The notes below the pieces were generated by a model. It saw nothing but the letters and a program-made list of their open reading frames with translations, had not been told where the DNA came from and did not search any database. Shown here piece by piece: positions 7,501 through 15,659 of a stretch of 64,000 nt of DNA. The position numbers and the translations under genes are program-made. The stretch lies in NCBI RefSeq assembly GCF_025685545.1, contig NZ_JAGSYC010000026.1, positions 806,001-870,000 of the forward strand. Reading direction: 5' to 3'. Each line of letters starts with the position of its first letter. Within the stretch, counting starts at the first letter, position 1. This stretch comes from Granulicella paludicola (GTDB lineage Bacteria > Acidobacteriota > Terriglobia > Terriglobales > Acidobacteriaceae).

Positions 7501-10257
7501 ATGAAGTTTTATGCTGCCGTCGCCGTAGCGACGCTTGTGATCCCCCATGCCTTTGCGGAACGTATTTCAACGGAGACGGATTCCGCGTCGAAGTGCTCCG
7601 CGCTGAGTGGGACGGTGCGCGATACGACGCAGGCGCTGATTCCGGGAGCGTTGTTGAAGCTGGATAGTGGCGAGACGGCGGAGAGTGGGTCGGATGGCCG
7701 CTATCACTTTGGGTGTGTGAAGAATGGATCGCACACGTTGATGGTGAGGATGGACGGCTTTACGGAGAAGGATGTTCCGGTGGCGGCCTCTCATGGATCA
7801 GTGGATGTGGTGTTGCTGCCTGCAGAGGTTGAGACGAATGTGGATGTGAGCGCGGACCCCGAGGGCGTGACCAGTGTGAACGCGAGCGGGCCGACGGAGA
7901 AGATTTCGGGCGATAGGCTGGCGTCGCTGGCCGATGACCCAGATGATCTGCAGCAGCAGTTGCAGCAGTTGGCCGCAGCCGCGGGTGGCAATCCTTCGAA
8001 CACGACGATTTCGGTGGATGGCTTTCAGGATTCGAGCAAGCTGCCTCCGAAGAGTTCGATTGCGTATATCGAGGTGAACCCGGACCAGTTTTCGGCAGAG
8101 TACCGTGAACCTCCGTTCGAAGGTGGCCGCGTGAATGTGTTTACGAAGCCGGGGCAGAGCACGTATCACGGAGCGTTGTTCATGACGAACGGCAGCCCGT
8201 GGGAGAACGCGCGCGATCCGTTTTCGACGAGCAAGGCGGCGATCGGCAAGCAGCGGTATGGATTTGAGTTGACGGGACCGATTCGGAAGAAGGGCAGCGA
8301 CTTTGCGTTGAACCTGGAGCATCGCGCGATCAACGAATTTGCTGCGGTGGATGCAGCGACGATCGATGCGAATGGCAACACGGTGGAGACATTCCAGAAT
8401 GTGCCGCAGCCGCAGGCGTTGTGGGAGGGACTGGCGCGTGTCGACTGGCAGCTGGGAGCGAAGAACACGGCGATCGCCAGCTACAGCGCAAATGTAAACA
8501 GCCAGGCGAATGTGGGCGTGGGCGGCACGTCGCTGGCGGAGACTGGCTACGGCAACACGGTATATGAGCACATGCTGCGGCTGAGCGACGTGACGCTGAT
8601 CTCTCCGAAGGCGATGCACGAGGCGCGGGTGAGCTTCAAGTGGGATGGTGTGACGGAGACGCCGAGTTCGACAGCTCCGCAGGTGGCGGTGGCGGGAGCG
8701 TTTACCAGCGGCGGCAGCACATATGGAGAGCAGCGGCAGCGGGAGTTTAGCGTCGAGTTCGATGACGACATGGTGCTGACGCCGAAGAACCACACGCTGA
8801 AGTTCGGCACGCAGATGCTGACGTACGCGGACCATCAGCAGTTGCCGACGAGCTTCAACGGGACGTATACGTTCGGTGGTGGCACGGCCCCGGTGCTGGA
8901 TGCGAATGGCAATCCGACGGGACAGACCACGACGATCACGGGTGTGCAGCAGTATCAGCGAGCTCTGGCAGGCCTGCCTGGCGGCTCCGCGACGGCGTAT
9001 ACCGGCGTGACGGGAACGCCGAATGTGGACTTCACGCTATGGACGAACGCGCTGTACATTCAGGACGACTGGAACGTGGGGCATGGGCTGCATATTGCGA
9101 CAGGTATGCGGTACTTCTGGCAGAACGATCCGACAATTTTGAATTCGGCTACGCCGCGCGCGGGGCTGCTGTGGTCGCCGACGAAGAAGGGCACATGGAC
9201 GTTGCATGCGCATGGCGGCATGTTCTCCGGGCGCTACGGCAAGAGCGATATCTCGGAGGTGCTGCGCGAGGACGGTAGGGCGCGTGTGACGCAGACGATC
9301 TATAACCCGGTGTATGGCAGTCCTCTCCAGGGGGCGACGCCGATCTATAGCGAGCGTCACTTCTCGCCGCATATTTCGAACCTGACGTGGGGCGCTGGCA
9401 ACATTGGCGGCACGAAGACGCTGCCGGGTGGGTTCAACCTTTCAGTTGACTACATCTTTGCGCGAATCTGGAATTACACGCGGTCGGAGAACATCAACTC
9501 GCCGACGAACGGTTTGCCTACGGGGCCACGGCCGGGGCCAGCGAACACAAACATCCTGGAGATGAACAATAGTGGGCAAGGACAGGCGACGGTGGTGTTC
9601 GCCGGGGTGGAGAACCACCAACTGAAGCGGGTGCAGTTCTTTCTGGGTAGCGCGCGGGTGGAAGAGGTGGACGATACGGATGACAGCGAGTTAAGTACAC
9701 CGCAGACGACGGGCGTCGAGACGGGTGAGTTTGCGCATCGGACTGGGCAACCGGTGTGGAACGTGTTTGCAAACGCTACGGTGAAGCTGCCGGAGAAGGT
9801 GCAGTTGAGCATGGACTTCAACGGCGGCGGCGATGCGCACTACAACATCACGACGGGCTTCGATAACAATGGCGATGGCGACTTCAACGATCGGCCGCAG
9901 TTTGCGACGGCGGCAACGCCATCGTGCGCTGCGCAGCCGACGGCGACGCCGTGCTACTACGCGACGCCGTATGGCAAGCTGACGTCATCGGGTGGAGTGG
10001 GTGTGCTGAACCGCAACGTCGGCGTGCTGCCGTGGCAGATCTACCTGAACATGAACGTGCAGCGGACGTTTGCGCTGACGCGGAATCCGAAGGCGAACCA
10101 TCCGCAGTCGCTGATGGTGAATGTGCGCTCGGCGAATGTGCTGAACCACGAGAATGTGACGACGGTGGGCGGTGTGCTGGGATCGCCGAACTTCGGTCAG
10201 GCGTATGCGGCGGACCATGGACGGCGTATCGAGATTGGGGCGCGGTACAGCTTCTAA
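7501..10257 (+). CDS. TonB-dependent receptor-like outer-membrane protein with carboxypeptidase-regulatory domain
   Basis: 918 residues. A signal peptide (MKFYAAVAVATLVIPHAFA) is followed by a carboxypeptidase-regulatory/CnaB-like beta-sandwich at about 35-105 (LSGTVRDTTQALIPGA...LDSGETAESGSDGRYHF...FTEKDVPV). A plug-like region follows at about 120-230 (TTISVDGFQDSSKLPP, GGRVNVFTKPG), then a long beta-barrel ending in an aromatic residue (IEIGARYSF), the C-terminal signal of outer-membrane proteins. This is the Oar-like architecture that acidobacteria carry in many copies. The substrate is unknown. It is the shortest of the three copies here, and its codon use is G-rich at third positions, unlike the other two. 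No SusD-type lipoprotein partner is visible nearby. Confidence 0.9.
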   Translation: MKFYAAVAVATLVIPHAFAERISTETDSASKCSALSGTVRDTTQALIPGALLKLDSGETAESGSDGRYHFGCVKNGSHTLMVRMDGFTEKDVPVAASHGSVDVVLLPAEVETNVDVSADPEGVTSVNASGPTEKISGDRLASLADDPDDLQQQLQQLAAAAGGNPSNTTISVDGFQDSSKLPPKSSIAYIEVNPDQFSAEYREPPFEGGRVNVFTKPGQSTYHGALFMTNGSPWENARDPFSTSKAAIGKQRYGFELTGPIRKKGSDFALNLEHRAINEFAAVDAATIDANGNTVETFQNVPQPQALWEGLARVDWQLGAKNTAIASYSANVNSQANVGVGGTSLAETGYGNTVYEHMLRLSDVTLISPKAMHEARVSFKWDGVTETPSSTAPQVAVAGAFTSGGSTYGEQRQREFSVEFDDDMVLTPKNHTLKFGTQMLTYADHQQLPTSFNGTYTFGGGTAPVLDANGNPTGQTTTITGVQQYQRALAGLPGGSATAYTGVTGTPNVDFTLWTNALYIQDDWNVGHGLHIATGMRYFWQNDPTILNSATPRAGLLWSPTKKGTWTLHAHGGMFSGRYGKSDISEVLREDGRARVTQTIYNPVYGSPLQGATPIYSERHFSPHISNLTWGAGNIGGTKTLPGGFNLSVDYIFARIWNYTRSENINSPTNGLPTGPRPGPANTNILEMNNSGQGQATVVFAGVENHQLKRVQFFLGSARVEEVDDTDDSELSTPQTTGVETGEFAHRTGQPVWNVFANATVKLPEKVQLSMDFNGGGDAHYNITTGFDNNGDGDFNDRPQFATAATPSCAAQPTATPCYYATPYGKLTSSGGVGVLNRNVGVLPWQIYLNMNVQRTFALTRNPKANHPQSLMVNVRSANVLNHENVTTVGGVLGSPNFGQAYAADHGRRIEIGARYSF

Positions 10258-10286
10258 CTCGATGAGCATTGACAGCAGGTGATTGC

Positions 10287-10310
10287 AGGGCGTCCAGAGA
10301 TGGACGCCCT
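10287..10310. terminator. Bidirectional hairpin between convergent genes
   Basis: A perfect 10-bp stem (AGGGCGTCCA, 10287-10296, with TGGACGCCCT, 10301-10310) and a GAGA loop lie in the 51-bp gap between the receptor and the reverse-strand epimerase. No T-run follows on either strand, so termination is inferred from position. Confidence 0.5.
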
Positions 10311-11334
10311 ACTTATTGCCGACGAGACCGAGGCGGATGAGGCTTTCTGCCGTGGCGAGGATCGCTTCTTCCTTTGAGCGCGGCGACCAGCCGAGGACGT
10401 GGGAGGCCTTCTCGTGCGAGCAGCTCTTACTGTTGCCGAGTTCGGGGAGGACGCCGCGGGCCTGGCGATCGACGAGAGCAAAGACGCGGAGTACCCAGTC
10501 AGGAATGGAGCGAAGGGGCACGCGTTTTGCGGCGGTGCCGAGGCTGGTCTTGAGCAGCTTCGCGATCTCGAGGAAGGACATGTTGTCTCCGGCGACGGCG
10601 AGAAAGCGCTCGCCTGCAGCAGCGGGGTGTGTCATGGCGAGGAGATGCAAACTGACGACGTCGCGCACGTCGACGATGCCGAAGGCGAGGTTGGGGCAGC
10701 CCGGGATGTTGCCTTTGAGGAGTCGCTCGACGATGAGGATGGAGGTGGCGTAGTCGGGACCGAAGACGGGGCCGAAGACGCCGACGGGATTGACGACGGA
10801 GAGCTCGAGGCCGTTGCCTTCGCTGGCGATGAAGTCCCATGCAGCGCGCTCTGCGAGGGTTTTCGACTTCTGGTAGGGAGCTACGGGAATTGTGCCGCTG
10901 AGGTCCGTCCAGGATTCTTCTGTAAAGGGAGCGGTCTGCGGCGGATGGCCGTAGCCGATGGCGGCAAACGACGAGGTGAGGACGACGCGCTTGACGCCTG
11001 CATCGCGAGCAGCGCGGAGGACGCGGAGTGCACCTTCGCGGGCAGGGATGATGAGTTCGTTTTCGTCCTTGGGGACGCTGGCCGGGAATGGAGAGGCGAC
11101 ATGCAGTATGTAGTCGCAACCGGCTACGGCAGACGACCAGCCCGCGTCGGCTTCAAGGTCGGCTGCAAAGAAGGTGAGGTCGTTCGTGTCGCCAACGCCG
11201 AGCAGAGCCCGAAGCTCAGGCTCGCGCTTGAGGTTGCGGACTGTTGTGTGGACCTGATGACCAGCTTTGAGAAGCTCGAGGATGCAATGACTGCCGATGA
11301 AACCGGAACCGCCGGTGACGAGAACTTTGCTCAT
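10309..11334 (-). CDS. NAD(P)-dependent epimerase/dehydratase, dihydroflavonol-reductase-like
   Basis: 341 residues of the extended short-chain dehydrogenase type. The nucleotide-binding motif GGSGFIGSH is at residues 8-16, with Ser121/122 (VVLTSSFAAIGYG) and the catalytic YQKSK motif with Tyr154 and Lys158. The NSHVA-type motif is represented by YILHVASPF (75-83). Overall it resembles dihydroflavonol 4-reductase and aldehyde/ketone reductases acting on small carbonyl compounds, but the bacterial substrate cannot be read from sequence. It is cytoplasmic. It stands alone on the reverse strand, downstream of the M16 protease terminator. Confidence 0.9.
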   Translation of the reverse strand: MSKVLVTGGSGFIGSHCILELLKAGHQVHTTVRNLKREPELRALLGVGDTNDLTFFAADLEADAGWSSAVAGCDYILHVASPFPASVPKDENELIIPAREGALRVLRAARDAGVKRVVLTSSFAAIGYGHPPQTAPFTEESWTDLSGTIPVAPYQKSKTLAERAAWDFIASEGNGLELSVVNPVGVFGPVFGPDYATSILIVERLLKGNIPGCPNLAFGIVDVRDVVSLHLLAMTHPAAAGERFLAVAGDNMSFLEIAKLLKTSLGTAAKRVPLRSIPDWVLRVFALVDRQARGVLPELGNSKSCSHEKASHVLGWSPRSKEEAILATAESLIRLGLVGNK

Positions 11335-11398
11335 GCGTGGATTCTAGCTTGTAGGACTCTCGTTTCAGGTGACATCGCTACTTACGCAAGTTGCACTG

Positions 11399-11442
11399 GA
11401 AAAGCAGAAGAGGCGCAGCTTGTGGCTGCGCCTCTTCTGCTT
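11399..11442 (-). terminator. Rho-independent terminator of the M16 protease gene
   Basis: A perfect 18-bp stem (11402-11419 with 11425-11442) has a 5-base loop. On the reverse strand it is followed by a short T-run (complement of the A's at 11400-11403). It sits 14 bases after the protease stop codon and is the strongest hairpin in the area. Confidence 0.85.
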
Positions 11443-11455
11443 GCTGCGGGTTGGG

Positions 11456-14299
11456 TTATTTCTTGTCGGTGACTACGGCTCCGTTGATGTCGCGGACTTC
11501 GACGGGGCCGAGGTTTGCGTCCTTCAGCTGGGTCTCGATCTTTGCGCGATCGCCGGCTGCGACGATGATCAGGTGGCCGGGGTGGAGGTCTGCCTTTGCG
11601 ACGCGGGCTACGTCAGCCGAGGTGACCGAGCGGTACTTCTCAGGCAAGGTGGCGTAGTAGTCCAGCGGACGGTTGTAGAGGAAGATCGAGCCCATGGAGC
11701 CGGCGATGGCTCCCGTGGTTTCGAAGGCACCGGGCAGCGATTGAATACGCGCGTCCTTGGCCTCCTTCAGCTCGGTCTCGGTGGGTGGGTTGTCGGGGAA
11801 GCGGGTGATCTCGCTCATGAGCTCCTTCGCAGCGGGGCCGGTGACGTCCGTGCGGACGAGACCGCCAGCCTGGAAGGGACCGCCGTCGCGGTAGAACGAG
11901 TAGCCGGACTGCGCGCCGTAGGTGTAGCCGTGGACTTCGCGGAGGTTCATGTTGATGCGGCTGGCGAAGGCTCCGCCGAGGGTATAGTTCATCACCTGCA
12001 GGGTCTGCAGATCGGGGGAGTTGCCAGCGACACCTGTGCCGAAGGCGAAGAGCGCGGTCTGCGGAGCACCGGGCTTATCGACGATGACGACGTGGGTTGC
12101 GGGGAGTTCCGGAGCGGCCGGGATGGTGATGGCCGAAGCGGGCTTACCTGTCCACTTGCCGAGGTGCTTTTCGGCGAGTTCGCGGGCCTCAGCAACGGAC
12201 ACATCGCCGACGAGAACCAGAGCGGAGTCCGAGGGCGAGAAGTGGCTGCTGTAGAAACCGGTCACATCGTCGCGGGTGATGGAGGTGATGCTGGCGGTGG
12301 TGCCGGAGGGTGAGGTGCCGTAGGGCGTGTCGCCGTAGACGAGCTTAGGGCCGACGCGGTAGGCCATGGCGCTGACGTTGTCGGTCTCCTGCTGGATGCC
12401 GACGAGCCGCTGCTTGCGGATGCGATCGAGGTCATCGGGAGAGAAGGCCGGATGCTGGAGGACATCGGCGAAGAGGTCCATGCCTTTGCCGACGTTGTTG
12501 GTGAGCAGGGTCATGGAGGTGGTGGCGCCGTCCATGCTGGCACCGACGCGAATGCTGGTGCCGAGGCGCTCCTGTGCGGAGGCGAACTCGGAGAGGTTGC
12601 GCGTAGTGGTGGCCTCGCCCATTACCTGCGCGGTGATGTTGGCGAGGCCGGCTTTGTCGGCGGGATTATTCTCGCTGCCGGCGCGGGTGACGACGACGGC
12701 GGAGACGATGGGGAGCGAGTGCTCTGGTACGACGTAGACCTTGAGGCCGTTGGCTAGAGTGAAGGTCTCCGGCACGGGGAGGTGAACGGTGACGGGCGGG
12801 CCAGCCTTGGGAGCTGTCTTACGCCAGCTCTGCGCCTCTTCAAACTCCGGCGTATAGGGATTGGTGATCTTTACGTCGGCGTCGGTGTTGTCCGGGCTGC
12901 GCGGTACGTCGTCGAGAATCTTCTTGCCGGGGACGCAGTAGACGACGACGGCGGAGTCCTTGGTGAGGTACTTGTTGAGGGCGGCCTTGGCGCTGGCGAC
13001 GGTGACGGCTTCTTCCGCAGCGACGTCCTTGGGGAGGTAGCCGGGGTCGCCGGTGTACTGGTTGTAACGGTCGAGGGTGTCGGCTACGCCGCCGAAGCCG
13101 CCGAGGCGCTGCAGACCGGCGATCTTGCCAGTGAGTGCTCCTGCCTTGGCTGCTTCCACTTCAGCTTCGGTGGGGCCGGTGGCCTGGAGCTTGGCGAGTT
13201 CATCCCAGAAGGTCTTCTCTAGGTCTTCGAGTTTGACGCCGGGCTTGGCGGTGATTTCGCAGTCGGTGATGCCGGTGAGCTTGAGGCCGTCGGACTGGCA
13301 GGTGACGGACTGCGCGACCTGGGTCTTGAGGACTAGGGCTTCATCCAGGCGGCTGGCTTTGGCTCCGCCGAGAGCGAAGATGTCGGCGCTGAGAGCATAG
13401 GACTCAGGTGTAAAGGCAGCAGGCGTGAGCCAGGCGATGGAGACGCGCGGGAGCTTGACGGTGTCGGTGACGGTGACACGCTTCTGCGCGGTGATCGGTG
13501 GAGTGGGCGTATTGACCGGCTCGACCTTGGGGCCTTGCGGGATGGGGCCGAAGTACTTCGTGAGCAGCTCCTTCAGCTGCTTCGGATCGAAGTCGCCAGC
13601 GATGGCGATGGAGGCGTTGTTGGGGGTGTAGAACTGCTGGTGGAAGTCGCGGATATCAGCGATGCGGGCGGCTTCGACGTCCGCGTGGGAGCCGATGACG
13701 ACGCCGTAGTAGGGATGGCTCTTGGGAAAGAGCTGGTGGAACATCTCTTCGTCGGCTACATCGTAGGGGCGACCTTCGCCCTGGCGGCGCTCGTTGCGGA
13801 CGACGTCGCGCTGGTTGGCGAGGAGCTTGCGGTCGAGGCCTTCCATGAGGAAGCCCATGCGGTCGGACTCGAGCCAGAGGCCGAGTTCGAGCTGGTTGGC
13901 GGGCAGGGTCTCGAAGTAGTTGGTGCGATCGAAGTCGGTGGTGCCGTTGACGTCGGTGGCGCCAGCGCCCTGCACGTACTTGATATGGGCCTTCTCGCCG
14001 ACGTGCTCGGAGCCTTCGAACATCATGTGTTCAAAGAGGTGGGCGAAGCCGGTGCGGCCAGCACGCTCGTTGAGCGGACCAACGTGGTACCAGAGATCGA
14101 CGGAGACCAGAGGCAGGCGATGATCTTCATGCGTGATGACCTTGAGGCCGTTGGGCATCGTGTAGGTCTCGTAGGCGATGGTGGGCAGCTTGGACTTGCC
14201 TGCAGGCTTGGCGGCGGTCTGCGCGAGCGAAGTGGCAGCGGTCAGCAAAAGCGTAGCTGCGATGGCTGCGTGCCGGGTGTTCAGTCGAGGGCTCTTCAA
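11456..14299 (-). CDS. Secreted two-domain M16 zinc metallopeptidase (pitrilysin/PqqL type)
   Basis: 947 residues. A signal peptide ends near TSLAQ (residues 1-27). The first M16 domain (about 40-480) has the inverted zinc motif HLFEH (His87, Glu90, His91) and a downstream RNERRQGEG segment near residue 165 that supplies the third ligand. The second domain (about 500-940) begins FTLANGLKVYVVPEH but has LANITAQVMGEA where the zinc motif would be, so it is the catalytically silent partner usual in this family. It probably degrades peptides in the periplasm. The start is TTG (14297-14299), chosen because an AGGAG Shine-Dalgarno lies eight bases upstream and the signal peptide begins there; no ATG fits. 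Monocistronic with its own terminator. Confidence 0.93.
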   Translation of the reverse strand: MKSPRLNTRHAAIAATLLLTAATSLAQTAAKPAGKSKLPTIAYETYTMPNGLKVITHEDHRLPLVSVDLWYHVGPLNERAGRTGFAHLFEHMMFEGSEHVGEKAHIKYVQGAGATDVNGTTDFDRTNYFETLPANQLELGLWLESDRMGFLMEGLDRKLLANQRDVVRNERRQGEGRPYDVADEEMFHQLFPKSHPYYGVVIGSHADVEAARIADIRDFHQQFYTPNNASIAIAGDFDPKQLKELLTKYFGPIPQGPKVEPVNTPTPPITAQKRVTVTDTVKLPRVSIAWLTPAAFTPESYALSADIFALGGAKASRLDEALVLKTQVAQSVTCQSDGLKLTGITDCEITAKPGVKLEDLEKTFWDELAKLQATGPTEAEVEAAKAGALTGKIAGLQRLGGFGGVADTLDRYNQYTGDPGYLPKDVAAEEAVTVASAKAALNKYLTKDSAVVVYCVPGKKILDDVPRSPDNTDADVKITNPYTPEFEEAQSWRKTAPKAGPPVTVHLPVPETFTLANGLKVYVVPEHSLPIVSAVVVTRAGSENNPADKAGLANITAQVMGEATTTRNLSEFASAQERLGTSIRVGASMDGATTSMTLLTNNVGKGMDLFADVLQHPAFSPDDLDRIRKQRLVGIQQETDNVSAMAYRVGPKLVYGDTPYGTSPSGTTASITSITRDDVTGFYSSHFSPSDSALVLVGDVSVAEARELAEKHLGKWTGKPASAITIPAAPELPATHVVIVDKPGAPQTALFAFGTGVAGNSPDLQTLQVMNYTLGGAFASRINMNLREVHGYTYGAQSGYSFYRDGGPFQAGGLVRTDVTGPAAKELMSEITRFPDNPPTETELKEAKDARIQSLPGAFETTGAIAGSMGSIFLYNRPLDYYATLPEKYRSVTSADVARVAKADLHPGHLIIVAAGDRAKIETQLKDANLGPVEVRDINGAVVTDKK

Positions 14300-14470
14300 G
14301 AGGGGTGCTCCTATGTTGTGAGAGGGGTGGAACAGAAAACGGAAAAATGACTAACGATAGTGTCGCAAACAGAATAAAGCGCATGTGCGCCGTGCGGGAG
14401 ACTTTCTGGATAGACGCTGGTGGTATGAAAAGGCTTAGGGAAGCTCGGATGAAGTCCATTCAGGCCCAAA

Positions 14471-14580
14471 CTTCGCAACCTCCGGGGCTGAAGCCCCCAT
14501 TCTATTTGGGCGTTCGATGTACGGGCTGGAGCCCGTACCGCTTCAAAGCGGACTTGTGCAGGGTTTTCCTGGTGTTCCGT
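14471..14580. repeat. Type B repeat copy
   Basis: CTCCGGGGCTGAAGCCCCC, a spacer, then TACGGGCTGGAGCCCGTACC, then CTTCAAAGCGGACTTGTGCAG. The extension GACTTGTGCAG is shared with the copy at 20331, showing that the repeat unit is longer than the two hairpins. The copy ends at the stop codon of the reverse-strand yceH and may act as its terminator. Confidence 0.75.
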
Positions 14581-15299
14581 TAGTCGGGGGTGTTGTGCGG
14601 GAAGGCTTCGAGGGCGGCGACGCGGGCTTCGAGGGCGCGGATGCGGGCTTCGAGATCGGTGGGGGCGGCGGGATGAGCGGCCGGGGCTGCATAAGCAACG
14701 CGAAATACAGGGGTCTCTCCACTTCGCTGCGCTTCGGTCGAGATGACAGCTTTATAGTTATGCGCTTCGGTCGAGATGACGTTTCCCCCCAGGGGGGCTT
14801 CGGTGCTGGCTCCGGAGAGGAGGTGCATCCAGCGGGCTTCGCGGGCGCCGGGCTGGCGCTGCATCAGGAAGGTGAGAGGGTCTAACGGACTTTGGCGCTG
14901 GGCGAGGCGTTCGAGCGTGGCGGTGGCGGCGGCGTTGTCGTCGAAGGTGAACATGCGCTCGGCGCGGGTGCGGAGTTCGGCGGAGGTTTGCGGGCCGCGC
15001 AGGAGCAGGAGGCAGAGGAGCGCGGTCTCGTCGCGGCGAAGGTTGAGGACGTCGCGGACGGTGTGCTCGTACTTGGTGGCACGGCTGTCGGGGCGTGTCT
15101 TGACGAGGCCGAGGCCTTCGAGGTCGAAGAGCGCGGTGCGGACGTCGGACTCGGTGAGTTCCATGACGGGTTCGCGGCTGGACTTCTGGTTGCAGGCGTT
15201 GACGGTGGCGTTGAGGGTGAGCGGATAGTACTCGGGCGTGTTGATCTCTTTTTCGATGAGGCAGCCGAGGACGCGGGCTTCGACGGGGGAGAGGTGCAT
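14580..15299 (-). CDS. yceH: YceH/DUF480 family protein with an in-frame repeat insertion
   Basis: 239 residues from the ATG at 15297-15299. An earlier in-frame ATG would add 74 residues unlike the family. Residues 1-165 match the YceH/DUF480 pair of winged helices (LSPVEARVLGCLIEKEINTPEYYPLTLNA, then ALLLRGPQTSAELRTRAERM); the molecular role is unknown. Residues about 173-200 (VISTEAHNYKAVISTEAQRSGETP) are the translation of two type A repeat copies read on the reverse strand. After them comes a predicted coiled-coil tail (DLEARIRALEARVAALEAF), which in relatives follows the winged helices directly. The gene is therefore intact but lengthened by repeats. Confidence 0.88.
   Translation of the reverse strand: MHLSPVEARVLGCLIEKEINTPEYYPLTLNATVNACNQKSSREPVMELTESDVRTALFDLEGLGLVKTRPDSRATKYEHTVRDVLNLRRDETALLCLLLLRGPQTSAELRTRAERMFTFDDNAAATATLERLAQRQSPLDPLTFLMQRQPGAREARWMHLLSGASTEAPLGGNVISTEAHNYKAVISTEAQRSGETPVFRVAYAAPAAHPAAPTDLEARIRALEARVAALEAFPHNTPD
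14701..14798. repeat. Two type A repeat copies inside yceH
   Basis: On the forward strand: GGGGTCTCTCCACTTCGCTG with CGCTTCGGTCGAGATGACAG (about 14710-14749), then a second CGCTTCGGTCGAGATGACG (14763-14781). A perfect palindrome of six C, one A and six G (14785-14797) follows directly. All is within the yceH reading frame. Confidence 0.85.
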
Positions 15300-15659
15300 G
15301 GGGATATGGTAGCGGAGAGGGTGTAAGGGATGGCGGCGTGTTGGGAGAATCGAAGTTGTCGATAACGCCAGTTTTCGGGAGCAAGGGAAGTTGATGACGA
15401 TAAGCCGACTTGTCGTTACTAATACCGTGTCGGTGAGCGAATTGACGATTTTGCTCTCATTTAGTTCGCGACAACGCTGGATTCGATGTTTGCGCGGCGA
15501 CAATGCCATGTCCAACGCCAATGGCCGTGGCTATTTGAAAGGTGTTCTTACAGAAACTCTGAGGACGGTCAAAGGCATGCGTGTGATGACGCTCATAGAC
15601 TGAGCAAACAGTAGCGATACAATAAAGCCACATTCCTTCAAGCTATTTAGGGGAAGCCC
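15300..15659. other. Intergenic region between yceH and the membrane hydrolase
   Basis: Divergent promoter region. It contains no clear gene or repeat; the 70-codon open frame at 15391-15603 has no ribosome-binding site. TACAAT at 15618-15623 is a plausible -10 for the downstream gene, with only a poor -35 (ATAGAC, 15595-15600). A Shine-Dalgarno (AGGGGAAG) lies immediately before the ATG at 15660. Base composition becomes more AT-rich from about 15360. Confidence 0.5.
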
